This document shows, in pieces, positions 1 to 5,199 of a DNA stretch of 7,731 nt (positions within the stretch are counted from its first letter, which is position 1; each line of letters begins with the position of its first letter). The DNA is from Planctomycetota bacterium. Lineage in GTDB: Bacteria; Planctomycetota; Planctomycetia; Pirellulales; Pirellulaceae. The stretch lies in NCBI GenBank assembly GCA_026692885.1, contig JAPLNJ010000976.1, positions 1-7,731 of the forward strand. Reading direction: 5' to 3'. A model generated the notes under the pieces. The model did not search any database. It was not told where the DNA came from and saw only the letters and a program-made list of their open reading frames with translations. The translations under genes were made by a program, and so were the position numbers.

Positions 1-874
1 GAGGCAAAGTCAAATGCTGGTCCAAGCCTTCCGCGGTGAGACGCTCCACATAGCGCGCGGCGTTAGCTCGCCGGGCGTTGGTCCATTGGCCCAACTGGGA
101 GAGTTTGACATTTAGCACGGCCGCCTGAATCGTATCCAACCGGCTGTTGATTCCCACCACGCTGTGGTAGTACCGCGGTTGCATGCCGTGCGCGGCCAAC
201 AAGCGGAGCTTGCCTGTCAGGGCCTCGTCGTTCGTGGACAACATCCCGCCATCGCCGAAGCCGCCGAGATTCTTGGTCGGATAGAAGCTGCAGCATCCCA
301 CGTCGCCCAGCGAGCCGGCCGGCCGCCCGGCGTATTCTGCGCCGATGGCTTGGGCCACGTCTTCGACCACGTGCAGCTTGTGCTGCGCGGCGATCGCGCA
401 GATCGCGTCCATGTCGGCACATTGGCCAAATAGGTGGACAGGGATAATCGCCTTGGTGGCCGGCGTGATGGCCGCTTCAACTTTTTGGGGATCCAGATTG
501 AACGTGACCGGGTCGATGTCCACAAAGACGATTCGGGCACCGAGTCGCCAAATGCAGCTGGCGGTGGCGAAAAACGTAAAACTGGGTGTGATCACCTCGT
601 CGCCGGGGCCGATATCCAGGGCCATCAGCGCCAGGAGCAACGCATCGCTACCTGACGCGCAGCTGACGGCGAACCGCGTGCCACAGACGGCTGCCATCGA
701 CTCTTCAATCTGCCGCACATCCGGTCCATGCAAGAACCGTCCCGAGTCGCAGACAGCGGTCACGGCCTCCAGGATCTTGTCGCGCAGGAGGAGATTCCCG
801 CGGTTCACGTCGAGTAGAGGTACAGAAACGGAGCCGGTGACACCTCTCGCGTTGTCCGATACTGGGGCACTCAT
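1..874 (-). CDS. DegT/DnrJ/EryC1/StrS-family PLP-dependent sugar aminotransferase (partial, C-terminus beyond window)
   Basis: The minus-strand frame is open from an ATG at 872-874 to the left edge and gives 291 residues; family members are usually 360-400 residues long, so roughly the last 80-100 are missing. An AAGGAAG ribosome-binding site lies about 7 bases before the ATG. Visible landmarks are ASGSDALLLAL (cofactor phosphate binding), the EDVAQAIGAEY segment with Asp172 and Gln175 that should hold the pyridine ring, and SFYPTKNLGGFGDGG with the Schiff-base Lys201. The family transfers an amino group, normally from glutamate, to a keto group on a nucleotide-linked sugar in the cytoplasm, for O-antigen, glycan or antibiotic sugars. 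The wording is closest to the branch containing 3-keto and 4-keto deoxysugar transaminases, but the exact substrate cannot be told from sequence alone. The family assignment is secure. Confidence 0.93.
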   Translation of the reverse strand, partial: MSAPVSDNARGVTGSVSVPLLDVNRGNLLLRDKILEAVTAVCDSGRFLHGPDVRQIEESMAAVCGTRFAVSCASGSDALLLALMALDIGPGDEVITPSFTFFATASCIWRLGARIVFVDIDPVTFNLDPQKVEAAITPATKAIIPVHLFGQCADMDAICAIAAQHKLHVVEDVAQAIGAEYAGRPAGSLGDVGCCSFYPTKNLGGFGDGGMLSTNDEALTGKLRLLAAHGMQPRYYHSVVGINSRLDTIQAAVLNVKLSQLGQWTNARRANAARYVERLTAEGLDQHLTLP

Positions 875-1024
875 GGGTCACTTCCTTGCGGAATTTACAG
901 GACTGCCAAACCAAGCAAGGCAGCAATGCTTTGGTGGGTTCCTTCCACGCGAATAGACAGCAAACTACGCCGTTCGGACAATCCGGTCAAGATCGACCTT
1001 GGACAGGATTTTTCGCCCGCGTGC

Positions 1025-1052
1025 TTGCCATCGCGTAATGACTTGCTAAACT
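1025..1052 (+). promoter_or_regulatory. Candidate sigma-70-type promoter of the tRNA-Gly gene
   Basis: TTGCCA at 1025-1030 and TAAACT at 1047-1052 are separated by 16 bases. The second box is preceded by TGC, which makes an extended -10 element. Transcription would begin near 1059, a few bases before the mature tRNA 5' end at 1067. The spacing and position fit a housekeeping promoter. This is pattern reading only. Confidence 0.45.
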
Positions 1053-1066
1053 CAGTCGGCAGCATG

Positions 1067-1139
1067 GCGGGCGTAACTCAGCGGCTAGAGTGCTAGCTTC
1101 CCAAGCTGGAAGTCGAGGGTTCGAATCCCTTCGCCCGCT
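1067..1139 (+). tRNA. tRNA-Gly (anticodon CCC)
   Basis: This 73-base sequence folds into a full cloverleaf. The acceptor stem is GCGGGCG/CGCCCGC with discriminator T at 1139. The D stem is ACTC/GAGT, the anticodon stem CTAGC/GCTGG with loop TTCCCAA and anticodon CCC at 1100-1102, and the T arm GAGGG-TTCGAAT-CCCTT. The CCA end is not encoded. It decodes GGG glycine codons. It has its own promoter-like boxes just upstream and an intrinsic terminator just downstream, so it is a single-gene unit divergent from the aminotransferase. The antisense strand gives a meaningless open frame of the kind often misannotated over tRNAs. Confidence 0.96.
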
Positions 1140-1144
1140 CTCAT

Positions 1145-1182
1145 AAAGCCTTGCGTGACAACACGTTACGCAAGGCTTTTTC
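1145..1182 (+). terminator. Rho-independent terminator of tRNA-Gly
   Basis: A perfect 12-bp stem, AAAGCCTTGCGT at 1145-1156 and ACGCAAGGCTTT at 1168-1179, encloses an 11-base loop and runs into a T tract, starting 5 bases after the tRNA 3' end. The T tract lies on the plus-strand side, so it serves the tRNA transcript. Confidence 0.9.
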
Positions 1183-1230
1183 TTCTTGTTGCGGATACGA
1201 TTTGCAGAAAAGTTTCCAGATACTCTTCGG

Positions 1231-1256
1231 CGGGTACGATTTTGGATTCGTACCCG
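1231..1256. repeat. Perfect 9-bp inverted repeat with an 8-bp centre
   Basis: CGGGTACGA at 1231-1239 and TCGTACCCG at 1248-1256 are exact reverse complements around an 8-base centre, TTTTGGAT. No T tract follows, so it is not an intrinsic terminator. Core sites of tyrosine recombinases have this layout (two arms of about 9-13 bp around a 6-8 bp overlap). An operator or an RNA hairpin is equally possible. Confidence 0.55.
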
Positions 1257-1402
1257 TATCGGGCATTTGGCGACGAGCTTCCTCATTTGACATGCCGCCC
1301 CGCCATTTTCCATTCTTAGTAGGGGTATACAGCACTGCGTTGATCGCGGCTCAATCCCCAGCCGCCATACAGCGCCAAAGACCAAAGTGGCGATTTATGA
1401 GG

Positions 1403-1429
1403 CGTGGTGGCTGTGGTGGGTGTGCTGGC
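1403..1429 (+). repeat. GTGGTGG-rich 27-bp repeat, copy A
   Basis: By hand alignment this copy matches copy B (1504-1530) at 23 of 27 positions and copy C (1787-1813) at 24 of 27. It is built from GTGGTGG units and ends in TGTGCTGGC. In one plus frame it reads as alternating Gly and Cys and ends at a stop just after the repeat. Confidence 0.5.
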
Positions 1430-1503
1430 TAACTGGCCCTCGGCCACCATTCGCCAAATCACGCCCGCCAAGCTGTGGTGGGTTCATCCTGAAAAATGTG
1501 ACC

Positions 1504-1530
1504 CGTGGTGGCCGTGGTGGGTGCGGTGCC
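1504..1530 (+). repeat. GTGGTGG-rich 27-bp repeat, copy B
   Basis: This is the second copy, 101 bases downstream of copy A, differing at four positions. It is followed by a stop in the frame that later becomes the hypothetical protein ending at 2030. Confidence 0.5.
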
Positions 1531-1598
1531 ACTAAGTCACACCCGCGTCAGGTCGCCGCGATCTTGCCCGTCCCTCGACTCCTCGTCCCGTCCCAGCC

Positions 1599-2030
1599 GT
1601 GGGCGGGTCGTCGTCCACGAAGTTCTCTCCGTGGTCCACCCTGGTCAGCATCCCCGTGCCCCGCCAACAACGGATCGCGGGACAAACGGCGACCCGCGAA
1701 GCCTGTTCTCGATGCCGCTTAGCCGTGGATTGCCGCGAGCGGGGCCATGCGGCTGATCCTGTATCGACCCCGCTGCTGTCGCTGACGGTGGTGGGTGTGG
1801 TAGGTGTGCTGGCCCACTACGCCCGACGCCGTCATGGTGCCGTGACGACCACGGGATCGCTGGCGTTGATCGTGGTGCCAGCCACCGAAGCTGCTGCCGC
1901 CGCTCCCGCCTTGCCCAAAGATGCAATCTCAGTCGCCCTGCTGCAAAAGGCGAAAAAACTGGCGTCCCAATTTGGCAGCATCAAGGAAGCCAAGCAGGCG
2001 ATTGATGCTTTGGCTCAGTTGATGGATTAG
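1599..2030 (+). CDS. Hypothetical protein with a credible helical C-terminal module; start uncertain
   Basis: The frame is open from 1536 to the stop at 2028-2030; the GTG at 1599 gives 143 residues. I do not recognise the protein. The first 90 residues are rich in Arg, Ser and Pro and include a valine-rich run encoded by repeat copy C (VVGVVGVLA), which may not be translated. The last 50 residues look like real protein: an alanine linker (EAAAAAPALPKD), then an amphipathic segment ending AKQAIDALAQLMD. I associate short tails of this type with small uncharacterised planctomycete proteins. Starts at TTG 1866 or GTG 1872 or 1875 would keep only this tail. No clear ribosome-binding site supports any start. 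A weak terminator-like hairpin follows the stop. Confidence 0.38.
   Translation: MGGSSSTKFSPWSTLVSIPVPRQQRIAGQTATREACSRCRLAVDCRERGHAADPVSTPLLSLTVVGVVGVLAHYARRRHGAVTTTGSLALIVVPATEAAAAAPALPKDAISVALLQKAKKLASQFGSIKEAKQAIDALAQLMD
1787..1813 (+). repeat. GTGGTGG-rich 27-bp repeat, copy C
   Basis: This is the third copy, 257 bases after copy B, differing from copy A at positions 1, 9 and 16 of the 27. It lies inside the hypothetical frame 1599-2030 and encodes VVGVVGVLA there, a different frame reading from that of copy A. Confidence 0.45.
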
Positions 2031-2050
2031 GTCGGCAGAGCGCATCGCGG

Positions 2051-2079
2051 AACTACTCGCGGGACATCGGTAGTTTTTT
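2051..2079 (+). terminator. Weak candidate intrinsic terminator
   Basis: AACTAC (2051-2056) pairs with GTAGTT (2070-2075) around a 13-base loop and leads into six Ts at 2074-2079. It sits 21 bases after the stop of the plus-strand hypothetical gene and before the convergent minus-strand genes. The stem is short, so the call is tentative. Confidence 0.33.
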
Positions 2080-2105
2080 GGATTGGGCCATCAGTGATTC
2101 TTGCC

Positions 2106-2683
2106 TCACTCATAATCCAGCGAAAAAGACACCAGCCGTCTTGTGGCTTCATCCCTCACGAACACGACGATTTTGTTCGCGGCCAGGGCTTCTTCGTACT
2201 CCTTCTCCAGCATGGCCTGTGACCGCTGGCTCAGGTCCTCCTTGTACTCCTGATAGGGGTAGGCATAAATCCGCCGCTCCTGAATGTGGAACAGCATGAC
2301 GGGTTTGTTCGCTTCGTGAAACTCTCTATGACGACGACTTCGATCTTCAATTGCTTTAGGTGTGGGAATAGTTCCTGCCAATCAGGATTATCCCGCAGAT
2401 AGGTGGTTTTGGGGCGACCGTGGGGCGATTTCATCGAATTCGCCAGTAACGTGGCAAGGTCGTTGACGCTGGGCGGTTGCTCGATAATCTCTTGTGCCAG
2501 GATCGAACCATCTTCGTGGCTGACGGCCATTCCCAGCCAAACATCACGACCTTCAAGGATGTCGGCCAATGGAAAAAAATCGGCCTCCCCTGCCACGTCC
2601 TGCTGCGGCAGCCACAACAAGCGTCGTTTCACGAACGCCCCCACCCCTTTTCCCAGCTTCAGTTTTCGACGCTCCGCTGCCAT
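2106..2683 (-). pseudogene. DUF6930-like hypothetical protein, broken by one frameshift
   Basis: Translation starts at ATG 2681-2683 behind a GAGG ribosome-binding site and reads about 119 sensible residues (VWLGMAVSHEDGSILAQEII and DWQELFPHLKQLKIEVVV are typical pieces). After position 2322 this frame turns into a Ser/Arg-rich tail. The neighbouring frame takes over sensibly with FHEANKPVMLFHIQERRIYA and runs to the TGA at 2106-2108, ending SFSLDYE. On the minus strand the switch point is (AG)3 at 2327-2322; with one AG fewer the frames join as VVVIEFHEANKPVM, giving about 191 residues. The middle (a value-display strand, then a helical region, then LKIEVVV) reminds me of the uncharacterised DUF6930/DUF7309 group, low certainty. 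It lies 49 bases after the 164-residue orphan, in the same direction, likely one old operon. A sequencing error or programmed -1 shift would be alternatives to decay. Confidence 0.7.
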
Positions 2684-2732
2684 CTCATTCCTCTTTCAGC
2701 GCAGGGGGGGTGATGCCTGGGAGAGCCGAGCA

Positions 2733-3227
2733 TTACACCATCCCGAACTTGGCGGCAATGGACGCCACCCGCTTCATCGCCTCGGCACGCGATACGCCAG
2801 CCTGCTGTAGGTGACGAATGGCCTTCTTTGTTTCGCCCGTCCGCACCAGCCCGTAAAGCTCCATTTCCCAGCGTGAATCCACCCCAGGCTCGGCAGGGGC
2901 CAGCCATTCAACAAGTAGCGTTCCATGCGGGGTGCTGCCGCAGGTCAGAATCCGCCGCAGGTCGTTGGGGTACTGCTTCTTCTTGTACGCCACGAGTTCG
3001 TCAATCATGGCGTCAATGTCGTCGGACTTCTGTTCATTCCGCAGGTCGGGTTTGTCGGCTTCGATGGCTTCCCATACACTGCGGTAGCTTTCCCTGGCGT
3101 GTTCCAGCCCGACGCACTCGTTCCACGCGGCGTTGGCCAGGAAAAGGGCAACATGGTCTGCTTCCCAGGACGACGAATCAGGGTCATGCAGCAGGGTCTG
3201 TGACATTTGCTCCATGATCTCGGACAT
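2733..3227 (-). CDS. Conserved-looking hypothetical protein, 164 residues
   Basis: The product is soluble and acidic in its first half, and I do not recognise the family. It starts MSEIMEQMSQ, is helix-rich with NAAWNECVGLEHARESY, has a strand-like section LTCGSTPHGTLLVEWLAP, and ends with the amphipathic helix VSRAEAMKRVASIAAKFGMV. No signal peptide or membrane segment is visible. The tail, ALxxLxxAGVSRAEAxxRV in style, loosely recalls helical ends that pair small domains, which is only an impression. The frame extends to ATG 3350 with a good GGAAGG site, but that extension reads like noncoding sequence and overlaps a separate coding-like remnant, so I prefer ATG 3225-3227 even though its ribosome site is weak. 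It sits between the 101-residue orphan upstream and the broken DUF6930-like gene 49 bases downstream, all co-oriented. Confidence 0.72.
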   Translation of the reverse strand: MSEIMEQMSQTLLHDPDSSSWEADHVALFLANAAWNECVGLEHARESYRSVWEAIEADKPDLRNEQKSDDIDAMIDELVAYKKKQYPNDLRRILTCGSTPHGTLLVEWLAPAEPGVDSRWEMELYGLVRTGETKKAIRHLQQAGVSRAEAMKRVASIAAKFGMV

Positions 3228-3244
3228 CTTGGTGCTACGCTTAG

Positions 3245-3375
3245 CTATTTGCCTGCAAACTCCTCTTGTTGAACCGATGCGAAGTCCAACGGCCAGTTCT
3301 TCAACTCCCGATAGCGGGTTCCATTCCCCGAAGCTCCGACGACAATTCATTGAGACCTTCCACCCACGCCCTGAA
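3245..3375 (-). pseudogene. Coding-like remnant between two orphan genes, with a frameshift
   Basis: Directly after the TGA of the 101-residue gene, the same frame continues with sensible residues, FRAWVEGLNELSSELRG. Near the CCCC run at 3326-3329 the sense appears to move to another minus frame, which reads RYRELKNWPLDFASVQQEEF and stops at TAG 3245-3247. A net change of one lost or two gained bases would join them. Both segments have normal protein composition, unlike the third frame. It may be the decayed tail of the 101-residue gene or a separate small gene between the two orphans. I cannot name a family, and the case rests on composition only. Confidence 0.4.
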
Positions 3376-3681
3376 TCACCCGTCTTTGGTGGTATCAGCC
3401 GAACTGACGCTTCCCAGTGGCCTCGCCTGAACCAAGACGTTGTGTACGAAGTCGAAGCCTGCTTCTCGCAAGGCGGCTTCCATTTCCTTCTTGGTTGGTG
3501 GCTGACCTTTCATGTGGACAACGCCCCAGTGAACGGTGGAACCGCCGTCAATGTGGACTCCCGTTGCCATCTGCGTGACCGTCAGCTGGGGATTCAGCCT
3601 CGCGAGCAGGTGCTGGATGGGCAAGAACTCATGCTCGTCACGTACCGAAAACGCCTTGGGCAGGTCAATTTTGGATTGCAT
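3376..3681 (-). CDS. Hypothetical small soluble protein, 101 residues
   Basis: The ATG at 3679-3681 has an AAGGAAGGAAAG ribosome-binding region directly upstream. The sequence starts MQSKIDLPKAFSVRDEHEF and continues through IQHLLARLNPQLTVTQM. It has a strand-rich middle (TGVHIDGGSTVHWGVVHMKG) and then a helix and strand (KKEMEAALREAGFDFVHNVLV). No signal peptide, membrane segment or metal motif is evident. The short alpha/beta order would fit a small compact domain, but I do not recognise it. The last 12 residues (SVSSADTTKDG) look disordered. Sensible reading continues past its TGA in the same frame, so the present stop may be premature. It is the first gene of a co-oriented group of four with the downstream remnants. 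Confidence 0.72.
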   Translation of the reverse strand: MQSKIDLPKAFSVRDEHEFLPIQHLLARLNPQLTVTQMATGVHIDGGSTVHWGVVHMKGQPPTKKEMEAALREAGFDFVHNVLVQARPLGSVSSADTTKDG

Positions 3682-4056
3682 CTTTCCTTCCTTGTCTGAA
3701 GTTTGGCAGCAGTTCGCGACGACAGATCAGGTGTCAGTAGTGGCCAGGTCAACGATGTTTTTTGACCAGCCGTGCGACGGTTAGACGTCGCTATGGGACG
3801 CCTTGACGGCATCCTTGCGGAGCGGTTGAATCCTGCTCAGGGGGAAGGTGGTGGTGGGCATGGGCATGGCAGATTTCGTGTCCGCGTGTGGAATCCAGAA
3901 GCAATCTCCTGCGGTCATGAATCTAACTCAGGGCCAACCACGTCAGAAGCAGGCCATAGGGACGCCGCCATTTTCCTCGACGGCTGGCGCTTCCACAAGC
4001 CACACTGCCCCCTGATCTTGCAGGTGGGGAACGCCCGTAGTCAAATCCTGGGAGCC
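3682..4056. other. Gap without a recognisable gene
   Basis: This stretch separates the minus-strand 101-residue gene from the plus-strand HIT remnant. Open frames exist on both strands, but none has a recognisable motif or convincing composition. A 6-bp hairpin, GGTCAA (3747-3752) with TTGACC (3762-3767), is present but not followed by a T tract. The promoter of the 101-residue gene and the original promoter of the HIT gene would be expected here; I cannot pick out convincing boxes. Confidence 0.5.
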
Positions 4057-4351
4057 ATGACCACTTCAGCCCTCGACAACCCGTGCCCGTTCTGCGACCT
4101 GAACGCCAGCCGTGTGCGGGTGGAGAATACTGCCGCCGTGGCGATTGCCGACGCATTTCCCGTCGCGGACGGCCACATATTGGATATTGGTCATTCCTAA
4201 GCGGCACGTCGCCAGCATTTTTGACCTGAGCGATGACGAGCAGGCCGCAGTTTGGCGGCTGGTGGCCGACCTTCGCCGCACCCTGCTGGCAGAACTGCAC
4301 CCTGACGGGTTCAACATCGGCGTCAACGACGGCGAGGCCGCTGGGCAGACA
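4057..4351 (+). pseudogene. HIT-family nucleotide hydrolase/transferase remnant, frameshifted and truncated
   Basis: From ATG 4057 the reading NPCPFCDLNASRV then AIADAFPVADGHIL is typical of the N-terminus of a HIT-domain protein, including the CxFC-type zinc knuckle (CPFC). The frame then hits a TAA at 4198. The next frame continues exactly as expected: VIPKRHVASIFDLSDDEQAA, then LHPDGFNIGVNDGEAAGQT. The cause is visible: ATATTGG occurs twice in tandem at 4177-4190, and taking one copy out restores GHILVIPKRH. After GQT (4351) the family should show the His-x-His-x-His catalytic motif that forms the nucleotidyl-histidine intermediate; here unrelated sequence starts instead. So the gene has two independent lesions and cannot make an active enzyme. 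In life it would have hydrolysed or transferred nucleotide phosphate groups in the cytoplasm. Confidence 0.88.
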
Positions 4352-4517
4352 TTGCCAGCAGGTTCATCGAACTCTACTGGCAGCAAAGCAGGCCGTTACA
4401 GGTTGGCGGCGTTACCACAAACCTGATTCTGAAGCAGAACACCGACAGGCAGGCCACGATCATCACCCAGATCACAAAGGCACAGCAGGACTGGCTGACC
4501 GCCACTGCTTTCCGTCA
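4345..4517 (+). pseudogene. Internal fragment of an unidentified protein fused behind the HIT remnant
   Basis: Immediately after the HIT break, a different plus frame reads ASRFIELYWQQSRPL and then LILKQNTDRQATIITQI, which has clear protein character. There is no start codon and no good ribosome site. The sense fades where the plus strand becomes the T-rich complement of the lysine-rich tail of the next gene. The phrases (R)FIELYWxQ and LxQNTxRQAxI resemble parts of uncharacterised proteins I associate with HNH and restriction-type neighbourhoods, but I cannot name the family. It seems to be debris joined by deletion or recombination at about 4345-4352. Confidence 0.5.
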
Positions 4518-4700
4518 CTTTTTGTTCTTCTTCTTGTTTTTGTTCTTCTTCAGCTTTTTCTTCTTCTTTTTCGTCGGGCGCGGCGTCAGGGCGGAGCAAC
4601 GTTTGCAGTGTTTGGCTTGCTCGTTCAACGCCGCACCGCACTTGCTGCAACGGCGAGTCTTCAGCTTCATGACGAATGCGGTGCGCGATCGTGTTCCCAT
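4515..4700 (-). CDS. Small zinc-ribbon protein with a poly-lysine tail, 61 residues
   Basis: The protein has four cysteines as two knuckles, CSKC (18-21) and CKRC (32-35), ten residues apart, the pattern of a zinc-binding ribbon. After PRPT (40-43) the remaining 18 residues are only lysine, asparagine and one leucine, a strongly positive tail that should bind nucleic acid or other polyanions. The ATG at 4698-4700 follows an AAGGGGAG site at good spacing; ATG 4668-4670 would give 51 residues and the same domains. The function is unknown; a nucleic-acid or ribosome-binding role is an inference. The tail is coded by an A-rich low-complexity run that may vary by slippage. The gene looks intact although its neighbours are broken. 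Confidence 0.7.
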   Translation of the reverse strand: MGTRSRTAFVMKLKTRRCSKCGAALNEQAKHCKRCSALTPRPTKKKKKKLKKNKNKKKNKK

Positions 4701-4894
4701 CTCTTCGTTCTCCCCTTAGACAGCAGTTCGGTCAGGATTCTGGGAAAGTGCCGATTATTGGTTGGGAGGCCGTAGCCGTCAAGGCAGCTTTGCTTGCGGT
4801 AGGGCGGGGGCTTGCTGTGCTCCACGTACCGAAGCACCGCGACTCGTCGCTGTTTCGCTTCAAGCAGCTTGACCCCAGGGCTGGAACTCCTTTG
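4667..4894 (-). other. Open coding-like frame of unknown origin after the EVE-like remnant
   Basis: The frame carrying NGRFIAHG continues past its TGA with about 75 codons free of stops, including RRVAVLRYVEHSKPPPYRK and FPRILTELLSKGRTKR, ending at a TGA inside the start region of the zinc-ribbon gene. Composition is protein-like, and the bases also supply that gene's ribosome site. It may be the tail of the EVE-like gene or other debris. No domain is recognised, so I do not call it a gene. Confidence 0.28.
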
Positions 4895-5161
4895 TCACTG
4901 AAGTCGGTGACGTCGTGCGTGAGCAGCCGCTTTGGAAGTTGCAGGACCGTGGGCGATGAACCGACCATTCCGCGATCCCCGCCCTGACGAAGCAGGAACA
5001 GACAGTCTGTCACCAGCCACAATCCGTCTGGTGTTGCCGCAACTCCAACGGTCTGGGACCAGTTCCCCTTGCCGCGTTCGCTCGATCTTGCCGTTGAAGT
5101 CGGCTTCGTCCCAGTGCCAACGTCGTGGATTCCACGTCAGGATGTAGGTAGTCGTTGCCCG
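4895..5161 (-). pseudogene. EVE-like (modified-base reader) N-terminal domain remnant, start lost and frameshifted
   Basis: The minus strand reads TTYILTWNPRRWHWDEADF, then LVPDRWSCGNTRRIVAGDRL, closely matching the start of EVE-type domains at the N-termini of HNH and McrA-like nucleases (TWNPxxWxW, RWSCG, GDR.FLLRQG). An in-frame TAA at 5162-5164 lies just before, and there is no start codon in between. The frame breaks at ACAGACAG (4998-5005): without one copy of the 4-bp unit, GDRLFLLRQGG is restored. A second shift is suggested at the CCCC run at 4977-4980, after which the sense reads NGRFIAHGPATSKAA until a TGA at 4895-4897. EVE domains belong to the PUA-like fold and bind methylated or otherwise modified bases, often guiding a nuclease. 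Only this domain is recognisable here, with no nuclease domain. Confidence 0.75.
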
Positions 5162-5199
5162 TTAAGCGAGTCCTATCTCGTTGTATGAAGCTCTATGAA

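Larger units (their letters stand above)
1183..1598. other. Stretch with no recognisable gene, between the tRNA and a plus-strand hypothetical frame
   Basis: I see no protein family in any frame here. The open frames on both strands have low-complexity or tRNA-antisense character. The stretch does hold a 9-bp inverted repeat (1231-1256) and two copies of a GTGGTGG-rich repeat (1403-1429 and 1504-1530). Around 1318-1362 the sequence faintly resembles tRNA arms (GGGGTATA...CACTGCGTTGATCGCGG...CAATCCCC) but does not fold into a cloverleaf. Confidence 0.6.

Noticed and set aside
63..956. Several long frames in both directions over the aminotransferase gene
   Set aside because: They are shadows of the strongly biased coding frame, which itself shows all family motifs.
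1318..1362. tRNA-like words (GGGGTATA, CACTGCGTTGAT, CGCGG, CAATCCCC) suggesting a second, degenerate tRNA
   Set aside because: The pieces do not pair into acceptor, D or T stems and no anticodon arm forms. The likeness is too weak to annotate.
987..1385. Minus-strand open frame across the tRNA (contains GRRDSNPRLPAWEAST)
   Set aside because: This is the well-known false protein made by reading tRNA antisense sequence. The cloverleaf on the plus strand explains it.
2231..2322. C-terminal Ser/Arg-rich end of the DUF6930-like frame (TKRTNPSCCSTFRSGG)
   Set aside because: It is out-of-frame reading after the shift at 2322-2327, since the neighbouring frame carries the sensible sequence.
3747..3767. 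Hairpin GGTCAA/TTGACC as a terminator
   Set aside because: There is a T run in the loop but none following the stem on either strand, and only 6 pairs.
4233..4775. 180-residue plus-strand frame through the poly-lysine gene region
   Set aside because: It is phenylalanine/leucine-rich only because it reads the complement of the lysine tract. It has no domain and conflicts with the HIT and zinc-ribbon readings.
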